NCBI GenBank assembly: GCA_037176905.1
Contig: JBBBWG010029222.1
Location: 15,390-36,410, forward strand
DNA: 21,021 bases
DNA from: Azolla pinnata
Lineage: Eukaryota > Streptophyta > Polypodiopsida > Salviniales > Salviniaceae
Direction: 5' to 3'
The notes under the pieces were generated by a model, which saw only the letters and a program-made list of their open reading frames with translations, was not told where the DNA came from and ran no database searches. Numbering within the stretch: the first letter of the stretch is position 1; every line of letters begins with the position of its first letter. Of this stretch, positions 10,991-19,676 are shown piece after piece. Both the position numbers and the translations under genes were made by a program.

Positions 10991-12130
10991 TTAGCTCTAG
11001 TCGTTTGCTCTGAATTTTACAATAAAAGTGTGACAAATTTTTTGTCTTTTACCGTGATTTTTAATAAATTTTTGTTGAAGAAATTTCATAGTAAATGAAG
11101 TGTCAAACTCCCTAATACCTTCTAATGGATCTTGTCTTTCCACTCGCACACCTTTTTCATTGCGTTCTCTATCATCATCATAATCTCGTCCGGCTCTAAA
11201 AGCGCGGGACAAGTTCCCGTGCTTGGCCCTACCTTGCTAGTCGGTACGACTTGTACTATCGTTGCCATACTAGCTAAAGAAGACATTTGGTTAAATAGTA
11301 CAGTGTCAACTTGAGTCCCATCCTCTTGTGATGAGTTATTTATTTCAACGACTACCGGTTCCTTTGTCCGTACCGACGTAGCTAGCTAGTGTGGAGGTGA
11401 AGGTACAGTAATTGTTGCCTCAAGCATGGTGTTATAACCATCTCAATAATTGGCTTTGTACCGTCAGTCATTAGTCATACCACATTCGTACTTAGTACGG
11501 GTTGTTTTGTATCATGTTGTTCATCTCTCATTCTCGTGAAAAAATTGGTGTCATTCTACGCATATGTATAGTTGTCGGCATCATATCTACATTGGTTGTA
11601 GCTCCCGACGTTCCTTCTTTTTTCATGGCACCCATTGTTGGCATGGGCCTATCGTCTTAAACTGTACAATCAACTTTTTTTCCTTCGTTGCACGCTCTAC
11701 CACTTTCCTCAATTTTCACCGCTTATTGAGAGATTTCGTTGGTGGCACTGACAGGGTGAGTTCCAATGTGGTGTTCTCTTCTTTGACGAAAACTATTACG
11801 TCCACATTTGAATCGGCCGCCTTCACATCTTCCCCAACCTGCGACGCACCTACGTCCCACTCTTGAGGAATGATCGAAATTCATTCCCTAAAACTCCATG
11901 TCGAGATATGGGTTTCCATCGCCTCTATTTTTGCCACCACCTAAACCTCGAGTTCTCCCAGTTGTTGAGCGGGCTCTGCTACGGTTAGGTTCGGCCCAAC
12001 ACGTAGATAATCCGGTGCAACGTTGGTTGTGGCTTCTGCTCTGGCTTCAGCTTTGGCTTTTTTGATAGCTTACATTATGACTAGTGGCGTTCCCTCGACG
12101 GGCCCAATACGTAACTTCGTTCACTCGAGG
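10990..12130 (-). pseudogene. Decayed retroelement-like reading frames
   Basis: This block is less AT-rich than its surroundings. On the minus strand about 149 codons (12069-11623) read in one frame with only three internal stops, including AEARAEATTNVAPDYL and VDVIVFVKEENTTLEL. A second open piece (11286-11123) includes LLEPDEIMMMIENAMKKV, and an overlapping frame (11212-10997) is open for 71 codons. The pattern is of a once-coding region broken by stops and frameshifts. It lies downstream, on the same strand, of an LTR-like sequence with a TATA motif, so a gag-like region of an LTR retrotransposon is the best guess. I could not match a defined gag, protease or polymerase motif. Confidence 0.35.
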
Positions 12131-12370
12131 GATCCGGATAAGGGGAAGTATACGACTATCTTCTATTCCTATCATGATCGCCAAGACTAAGACTAGATGA
12201 GTCAATTGGACGATAGTCATACACCAATCCTAAGACTCGTTCATATACACACAATTCGTACTAGATCGTACGAACTTCCAATCACAAGATCTCTCTAGGA
12301 CAAGATATGTGCAAAGATAACTCTTATTACAAATAAACATCTCCCAACCATTATACACTAAACCTCATCG

Positions 12371-12380
12371 GCTTTATATA
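12371..12380 (-). promoter_or_regulatory. TATA-box-like motif of the putative LTR
   Basis: TATATAAAGC on the minus strand, about 210 bases inside the proposed LTR start. This is where an LTR promoter would be expected. Function is not shown by the sequence. Confidence 0.3.
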
Positions 12381-12536
12381 CAGAACTCGTGCCTATTCAT
12401 TCTTCCAACAAATCCTTATGGTTATTTACAAGGCGTTGTTAGGTTCTTCAGACATTTCGACTTATTCCCACAGTCCGTAATACTACGCGTTGTTACAGAT
12501 TTATATCGTACACCCAACTCATACTATTCTGACCTG

Positions 12537-12594
12537 CTCCTGTTGTCCGATTACGGCTTACTTTAAAATGTCGTAATATTACGGACAACAGGAG
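12537..12594. repeat. 58-bp imperfect palindrome
   Basis: The arms ctcctgttgtccg (12537-12549) and cggacaacaggag (12582-12594) are perfect 13-bp complements. Further partial pairing comes from attacg and cgtaat inside. The loop region is about 32 bases. A related tccgtaatac stretch lies upstream near 12477. Confidence 0.85.
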
Positions 12595-12973
12595 TCATGT
12601 AAAAGTTGTTGTAACCCTAATTTGGGTTTTTGGGGGTCCTGAGACTGAAATCCTAATCTCATTCAAACCTTAAATCTAATCTGATCTAAGCCTAAAATAT
12701 CTTGATCATTGAACCTAAATCCTAGAAGCTTAAATCTTATACATCATTAACTCGGAATCCAAATTCATACAAGCTGAAAACTTCTGTAATCCCAAACTTG
12801 GAATTGTTTGTAATTTTCTTTTCCCTTTGCTAATGAAAGTTATTGGGATTTATACATTTCTATCATTTCATTAAACATAAACACATGATATTTGGTATAT
12901 TCCAGTTGAAGGTCTCTGGGTATTGCCTCACTTTCACATGTCTTAGTCATATTTTCGTGATAACGTGGGGACC
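12595..12973. other. AT-rich intergenic stretch
   Basis: No gene recognised. Contains the first copy of a 21-bp direct repeat (12763-12783). Confidence 0.5.
12763..12783. repeat. 21-bp direct repeat, copy 1
   Basis: attcatacaagctgaaaac plus tt, identical to 13812-13832. The two copies bracket the Ty3/Gypsy relic. Confidence 0.85.
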
Positions 12974-13737
12974 ACATTAGTGATTCGATGGTCCTATATC
13001 ACCCCTTAAGCGACAGTTAATTGATGGTTGCACAACAATATTTTTGAATTTGCAAGTATCATCAAGAATGGACGCATGTAGCCATGAGACATGATTTCTA
13101 TGGAGACAATTTCTAAATTGGGTTTGGTCATGGAACAACTCCCAAAATCGTAGCGGTTCTATGGCTAAAGAAAGGGATTAGAGAATTAATCTTTGTGTCA
13201 AAACTCTCCATAGAAATGAAGTACGAGGACATGATGTATTGCGACAATGTCACTATTGCTTGAACACCCATGGCAATTTGATAGATGTGGCACCCGTGAT
13301 GGTCTTAATAACGCTCACAACTTCTTGCAAAAAGGAATCAAAATACACTTTTTCCACTTAAGGTAGTAGATAACAAAGATTCACTAGAAAAACATCATTG
13401 CCCGCTATCACTTGTTTGCTTTGCGAAGGAAATTCAAAATGTTAATATGGTGTACACATTGGTCTGCAACGGAACAAGCACCAAGTCGGCAACACCCACA
13501 ACAACAAGAAAGGTAGTAGTTCAAATTGTTTTCTTTCTAGGTTCAGCCCTTTCAAACAATTATGCCACAAACATGAGCCTCACAAGAAGCTCTACAGTCA
13601 AGTCAAGGGGTTGATTGCCAAATGATTCATTAGCGAAAGTATGAGTACATATGTTATACCAGTATTATTAGTACAAAATAGATAGATCGTGGAGGATATG
13701 TGTAGATATTGCGATGCTATATAAATAAATTATCTTT
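12974..13737 (+). pseudogene. Ty3/Gypsy retrotransposon polyprotein relic (protease to reverse transcriptase)
   Basis: Pieces in different plus frames line up in the order of a plant Gypsy polyprotein. TLVIRW (from 12974) resembles the segment before the protease. ISKLGLVMEQLPKS (13109) and AVLWLKKG...YEDMMYCDNV (from 13153) match the protease and post-protease region (KLGL...L.WL..G...Y.D...CDVV). PWQFDRCGTRDGLNN (from 13268) matches the RPWQFDR...HDG..N motif. KKLYSQVKGLIAK (from 13581), then ISESMSTYVIPVLLVQ and, after a frameshift, WRICVD match the start of the reverse transcriptase. Several stops, frameshifts and small deletions are present. The catalytic Y.DD region, RNase H and integrase are absent, so it is a short dead fragment. 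Confidence 0.8.
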
Positions 13738-13811
13738 AGTGACTTTTATTTATTCATGCACATTTTATTTTCCTTTTGATATATCATATTCTTGGTGAGT
13801 TATATAAGTTG

Positions 13812-13832
13812 ATTCATACAAGCTGAAAACTT
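13812..13832. repeat. 21-bp direct repeat, copy 2
   Basis: Identical to 12763-12783; lies about 75 bases after the last recognisable reverse-transcriptase codon. Confidence 0.85.
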
Positions 13833-13845
13833 TTCAACTTTTCCT

Positions 13846-14035
13846 TTTAAACTCAACATGATAGCACCCTCTACCCACATTATATATCTTTCCGATTTCA
13901 TCTTGGAACCATGATTTTAACATATCCCTGAACTCTGGTTGGCTAGGACAACTTCTGATTATACAACATACTAAAGATATAACTTGTAAACGTTGTAAAA
14001 CAAGATCATTGTCGAAATCTAAGGTTCTTCAATAA
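13846..14035 (-). pseudogene. Unidentified protein-like fragment
   Basis: About 60 codons are open on the minus strand, bounded by stops on both sides and without a start codon. Readable pieces are DFDNDLVLQRLQVISLVC, PEFRDMLKSWFQDEIGKI and GRGCYHVEF. The last, a G-R-G-aromatic-x-V-x-F pattern, is reminiscent of DUF4283-like nucleic-acid-binding segments found in plant LINE or captured ORFs, but I cannot assign it. It abuts the end of the Gypsy relic in the opposite orientation. Confidence 0.25.
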
Positions 14036-15353
14036 ATTGTTACCTCAATAGTTAAAAGTTTAATATCTTTAGAGAAATGTTTTTGATGTGTTATTGTTGT
14101 ATAATCTTCATTATCGATGGTATTCATCTTACCTCTATAGAATATCTCACCACAATACTTTCTTAGAATTAGGATTACTAAACTAAACTTAAGGTTGGGT
14201 CAAGGATGACATAGATTTTAGGTTGAAAATGGGGCAAAACTTCAACTTACCCTATTTAGATATTTCAAGTTAAAATTTATCCAACACAGTATTTCAAACT
14301 ACAAAGAAGGCAATCTAGGTAGGGTGGGAGTTAATGGAATTCAAGGACGCTAGTTTTGGACCAACAAAGAAGAGTTGCAACCATATTTGAAGGTTATACA
14401 CACAAACACACACACACACAATATATATATAAACTATGAATAATGGTTTATAATTATGTGCCTCTGTAACTGAAGTAATTTGTATAAAAGCCTTAGAATA
14501 TTCAATCTATGAAGAATAAAGACAAATAATCAAACAATAAAATAGGTTGAGCCCTATGCTATTAAAGAAAAACCCTATTTTTCAGCTTCTTACTCATTAA
14601 GCATAAATTATTATCATCATATCACATCTACCTCAATGCTCTCTCCTTGTAACCTCAACTAATGAGTAAAAAATAGCAAGTGCATTACTATCAACTTGTA
14701 CAGTTCAACCAAATCATATTCGCACTTGTAATCTCTTTAAATACTAAATTAAAGGTTGTTTCAAGCAACGTGTTATCTCCTCTCTCTTTGACAAGAAACA
14801 TGACGTTCACTTCCTCAACACACAACTTTCTTTTCTTACTCATAAAAGATGAGATATGATGCAATAATGTTAAGACAAATTCCATCCAAATTGTTGTCAT
14901 AGTGTCTACTGGCGGCACTTTAACTCATTGAACACACTTTATATATAACCAAATTACCTTTCAAATATACAACATAGTGTTGAAACTCAAAAAAAATTAT
15001 TTGATAAGATAGTATGCCCTATATCCTTAATACATATTATATTGATTCTCTAATTCATGACAAATTCAATTAGAAGAAGCTCAAAATAGAGAAGATACAA
15101 CTAAAGTCTCACCAATAAACTAATTGAGGTTTTGATGTCCATAGTGCACGTCCCCATTAGAACAAGTCATACATATCCAATAATATATATATTTGCATTA
15201 TACGGTCCCAAACTTGTTGTGTGATATTATAGCTAGCATAATTAATAGTCATTTTACTACTAAAGTATAATATACTAGGTGTCACAATACAATGATATAA
15301 GATATACAATTTATGATGATTGAAGTTCAAACTTCATATGAACAAGACAATAT
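14036..15353. other. AT-rich intergenic DNA with a CA/TA microsatellite
   Basis: An (AC)n(AT)n microsatellite lies at about 14398-14431. A 75-codon minus ORF (14918-14691) has no recognisable domain. Otherwise nothing could be supported. Confidence 0.5.
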
Positions 15354-15660
15354 GTTGAACGATCTTGATGTAAGTATATATTTATATATGATATATTTGT
15401 TCTAGAAATACTCTTTTGTCACATTCTTCTAAAAAGTTCTAAAAAGTTCAAAAGGTTCTAGAAGATTCTAAAATATTATCTATAATATTCTAATGTATGT
15501 ACTTTAACTTATAATATAACTACTTGTAACCTCTATCAAAGGATTCATTATCAGTCATCGATACATCAATCTAGTTCCTTCATTCCACTCCATCATATTT
15601 ACTTCTTGATCTTTATCTTCTACCATTGACATAAAGAATTATATTAAAGGTATCTAAGCC
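15354..15660 (+). mobile_element. Copia-like LTR remnant with degenerate primer-binding site
   Basis: Starts at about tgttgaacgat, contains a cluster of ttctaaaa / ttctagaa motifs (15426-15475) of a kind often seen in plant Copia LTRs, then a pyrimidine-rich stretch. It is followed by aggtatctaagcc (15648-15660), which resembles the tRNA-Met primer site TGGTATCAGAGCC with a few changes. No coding region or second LTR is recognisable, so this is at most a solo or truncated end. Boundaries are approximate. Confidence 0.4.
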
Positions 15661-15729
15661 AAATGTTAAGATATCTTAGTTGTTTATTGCAAGAAATTTC
15701 AAGATATCACTATAAATGACTTTTTTATA

Positions 15730-16145
15730 TCAGTTGTGACACACTTCTTGCATCTTTGCATGAGAAATATATTGTCCATCTCATTTATATTTACAGCAAA
15801 CTTTAGAAGCTTCAATCTCAAGTTGTGAGGCAAAACAATACCTTTTATTTCTGCGGATTTACCATGTACTCATTTGAAGGTTTACTTTGCATCTTAGCTT
15901 GAAATATGTTGTCTATTTCATTTATATATATTACAAACTTCAGAAGCTTCAATCTCACATTGTGAGGGAAAACAATACTTTCATCTGTGCATTTACCATA
16001 TACTCATTATAGTAGTTGTGGCACAATTCTTGCATCTTAGTTGAAATAGGTTGTGCATCTCAATCAGATATATGACAAACTTTAAAAGCTTCAATCTCAA
16101 GTTGTGAGGGAAAATAATACATTTCTTTCATCTTTATACATTTAC
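15730..16145. repeat. ~140-bp tandem repeat, three degenerate copies
   Basis: The core aagcttcaatctca occurs at 15807, 15944 and 16086 (spacing 137 and 142). Each copy is preceded by a ttgcatctt...gaaata...ttg...catctca block and followed by ttgtgagg.aaaa.aata and then catttac.at.. The middle copy is shortened at its start. No ORF is conserved among the copies. Confidence 0.8.
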
Positions 16146-17339
16146 TATGCAATTATTTTAAGGTTTACTATGAATGCTAACTATATATCATTTGGTCTAT
16201 AGTAGACATTGACAAAAAATTATATAACTATAAAAATCTACCCATTCACAATGTTTATTAATTGATTTTTTTATTGTTTTAGAACAAGTTAATATATGCT
16301 TTAATTATCAAATACATGTATTTAAGACTCTTCCGTTACAAGAATAAGTGTAAGATAATTAGTATATAATCTAGCAATTATATTATTTGAGGCGACTCTT
16401 TCCGCAGCTTGTCCACAGTGACATTAACGTGCAAAAGTTTGCTTTAATATCTGATACCATTGGTCACGAAATGCCAAAGCCACTATTGTTCACATCACTC
16501 GACCGAAAGGTTGTCAAGTGACGTGAAGTATAGTTGTTCTAGAAACATCAATGATTTGCATCAATCTTTGAGAGGGATAGTTTTGGCTTGTAAGACAGAG
16601 GTGGAAACATTGCTGATAAAATCTATTATGGGATCTTACCAACGTTAATCGAATTCCATAGGTTCTCTTCGTCAATTGTTGGATGCATAATATGAAGGGT
16701 CCGCAAAGATAAACAATGCATGAGAGTGAGTGCAAAGATGAATCCATGTACGCCACGCCACATATTGGCACAAATGATTGAATGTGTAGCATTCAAGAAA
16801 GGGATCAAGAATAAAGGGATCGATCGATCCGCGAAAGATACTTTAATAAAACCCCATGGATCGTGACGTTCCCTGGGCGATGGATTTCACGTATTGACGG
16901 GTGTTGGATTATGGTGGACCAATTCCAAAGATTACTTACTCCTAGCAATCATAGGACCTCTTTTTGAGAGCATGAAGTGTGCAATGCAAGGATGTTAGTT
17001 GGCCATGGAAGGCCATTTACAAAAGAGAGAGTTAGAAGTCATTAAATAAAAAGGAAAATCGCTACTTTCCCAAAAGTAGTGTGGAAAACTAGCGTCATTT
17101 ATGCAGTCGACAATCGTTGGCTTGTTGTAGTAGTTGTCGGGGCTTAGGTTAGACTTTGGGGTAATCTTTTCCATTACGAATTACTGTTTAGAAATCCGAA
17201 TATTGTATTGTTTGTCTGATGGCCCATGCCAACCTTTCGAAAACATTAATATATCTTTCTTTCTTTCTTTTTTTCTTTCTTCCATAGATTCAAACTCTCT
17301 TGCTGAACACCAAGCACAAAGCTAGCCAAGTTTACAAGC
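16146..17339. other. Intergenic DNA with a minus-strand primer-site-like sequence
   Basis: TGGTATCAGA reads on the minus strand at 16459-16450, matching the start of the tRNA-Met primer site used by many plant LTR retrotransposons. A CTTT-rich run lies at about 17254-17282. No gene could be supported; ORFs at 16460-16808 on both strands have no recognisable domain. Confidence 0.45.
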
Positions 17340-17800
17340 TCTTACAAGCCGTTATCGACGTCATCGAGGGAAGCCCACTTGTTGGTACACAGGCAACCGA
17401 AAGCTAACTCATACAGAAACACACGATCAGTGCGACGGGAAAAGTTGTTGGCTGTATCCCAGCTCATTGCGGTGAATTCGGGTAAGTTTTTGTGCAGAGG
17501 TTTTTCGGGTCGTTGCAGGCCTGTCAACGAGCATTCTCTTGAATGGGATCTTCCAGAAAGGAACGATTACGACTGGGCAGGAAGGAGCTGGGGCTCGCAT
17601 CGGGCCTGGTACCTGCTCAGCCCTGGCACGAATTGTCCGATGGGCCATCGTCGGGCTTCGGAAGACGTTAAACGCATCGTTCTTACCTCCGCGATATGAT
17701 ATGATGGATCAAAGACGATCCAGATCGGACGCGGCTCGACCAGCAGAAACTTCACCAGCTATGCAGCTGCTAACTGTCGAGCTGGGGAGGAAATAACAGT
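17340..17800. other. GC-richer island with overlapping ORFs on both strands, function unknown
   Basis: Composition rises clearly above the AT-rich flanks. Open frames exist on both strands (plus 17379-17699 and 17539-17796; minus 17648-17427 and 17527-17342), none with a motif I recognise. A strong donor-like ggtaagt occurs near 17480 on the plus strand and acceptor-like tgtgcag and gttgcag nearby, so an untranslated or non-coding exon is possible. It could also be distal promoter DNA of the downstream gene, or an exon of an unrecognised gene. Confidence 0.35.
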
Positions 17801-18362
17801 AAAAGCTCACCCTCTCCTCCTGTCATCGCCACCGCGTCATTCTCATCGTCTTTTAAGACCTCCGAATCAACGAAATGCATAGTACGGCTCTTTCAGTTTC
17901 GGGACGAGAAGTGCGCATACGAACAACCTCTATGACATTTGTGTGTGTGTGTGTGTGTGTGTGTGAAGTGTGTGTGTGTGTGAATGGACCCTTAGATGAT
18001 GAAATTGGTACTTTTAAAGATGGGACCTTTGCTTTGTGTACTTGGGGTTGCTAATTGGATTGTGGGTCCCTGTCCATGAAAGGTAAAGCTGCTGGAGGGG
18101 GAAAGATAAGTGATGGAATTAATGGTAGATTTGATGAGTCAATCACAGTCATTCAATGCTGTACAAAAAAAAAAAAGGCTCTCTTCTCATACTTGAGGGG
18201 ATTGATTGATTGATTTTGCATTGATCAATCAATCACTCTCTTCTGTTACTATAATTATTCCCTGTTGATTTGCACCCAAATCCATCTCCCACATCTGTTT
18301 TCTTTTCTTTTTTCTTTTTTTGGTTTTGAGCTTGACCTCCTAGATCCAACCTTAGCTCCCAA
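17801..18362 (+). promoter_or_regulatory. Probable promoter and 5' UTR of the bHLH-MYC_N gene
   Basis: This lies directly upstream of the ATG at 18363, with an in-frame stop at 18333-18335. It contains a (GT)n microsatellite (17941-17982), a gtgggtccc TCP-site-like motif near 18062, an A run near 18165, an 11-bp inverted repeat (18200-18210 with 18224-18234) and a CT-rich leader (18285-18325). A weak TATA candidate, ctataatta, sits near 18249. Transcription start is not determinable from sequence. Confidence 0.45.
17941..17982. repeat. (GT)n microsatellite
   Basis: Dinucleotide run interrupted once by gaa, about 380 bases upstream of the second gene's start codon. Confidence 0.95.
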
Positions 18363-19641
18363 ATGGATCCTCCATTGCATTGTGGCATCAATCATCTTCT
18401 CCAGCAAACCCTTCGGAGCTTTTGCGCGAATCAGACGGCGGGATCTTCGTGGGTGTATGCGGTGTTTTGGAGAATCCTCCCCAGGAATTATCCGCCTCCC
18501 AAGTATGCGCTGCCCATCATTAATCTGTCGCCGTAATCCATTCTTTAAGGCCTCTAATTATCCTCCTAACCAAGATCAGCATTTTTGTACGTAGCGACGA
18601 ATCATTAGGTGCTAATTCTTTTTAGGATGATGCGCATAATCTCATGCATAATTGACGTGAATATCGGCTCGCGAATGCATCGTTCTCGATTTGTTCATCG
18701 GCGATGTTTATAATTATGTAATCTAGCCGATCGACCGCGTGAGCTCGATGTTCGTTTCTCGCTCCATAAAATCTGGAGGCCTGTGTTTTGCTGTGATTAG
18801 GTGGGATGATTATGAAGCTGAAGGTGGAGCCGGCCCTCGTTCATTCGACAGGGCCAAAGGCAACAAAAGGAATTGGTATTACCACTAATCAATGCTAATA
18901 ATCATTTCATAATTCATCTCTGATCATTATCAATATGATCAATAATGTCATGTAATCTCCATCCATCCCTGCATTACAACATCGGTGTACGATATTGGGG
19001 TATGATATTCCATCCACATGATCGATCGATCGATCGATTATGTAGATTATGCATGCACTGTACTCGAGTTCCTATCGATCTAGAGCTACTAATTTAAATA
19101 TGGTGGTGTAAGATTGACATTGAATAATCAGGCAAGCTATGTGTGTGTGCATGATTCCCATTTAATATCCATGATCTGCAATGAAGCAAACACATTGCAG
19201 ATCATGGTCATCCATCCAAATCTGTATATTCTATGCCTGGTATTCCGAATCGATTCTCCACTTGCAATTATTAAACCTTAGTTAGCATGTATCGAACAAT
19301 TATACGATTAAAGCCGGATGTGAAGATTGGTTCCAAGCTTATATGAATTGGGCATAATTTGGATTCATTAAAAATGCTGGAGAAATCCTTCGGAATAATT
19401 AGCTCGATGATGAATGTATAAATTGATCAATGCTGTCTAATCTATGGCTATAACCTGCAGGATTTTGGTGTGGGAGGACGGCTACTGCGATTTCGTGAAT
19501 GCTTGCAATGTAGCTAAGTCAAGCAGTATAAGCCAGCTACTGCAACATGATGATGATGATGATGATCCAGCTGCCATGATTAACAGCCACAATATTGCCT
19601 ACAACCAGCTAATGGATCAGTATGATCCATGGAACCATCAC

Positions 19642-19676
<35 letters not shown>

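Larger units (their letters stand above)
12131..12594 (-). mobile_element. Possible LTR remnant, minus strand
   Basis: Read on the minus strand, the stretch starts TGTTGTCCG (from 12590) and has a TATA-box-like TATATAAAGC at 12380-12371, followed by about 240 bases that could be R and U5. Decayed coding sequence follows in the same direction. I found no convincing primer-binding site or partner LTR in the window, so the ends are approximate. Confidence 0.3.

Noticed and set aside
13230..13300. Copia RNase H (MYCDN) reading of the relic
   Set aside because: The phrase YCDN suggested a Copia RNase H, but the following PWQFDR...DG..N and the later reverse-transcriptase entry fit the Ty3/Gypsy order and not Copia.
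14691..14918. 75-codon minus-strand ORF as a gene
   Set aside because: It reads somewhat like protein and has a TATA-like sequence upstream, but there is no recognisable motif, no splice context and no flanking coding evidence.
16514..16808. Minus-strand ORFs of 60-92 codons near the primer-like site
   Set aside because: Cys/His/Leu-rich with no motif; probably chance ORFs in degraded repeat DNA.
18265..18362. Upstream ORF in the 5' leader of the bHLH-MYC_N gene
   Set aside because: The open frame from 18265 begins at TTG, not ATG, and its frame shadows exon 1.
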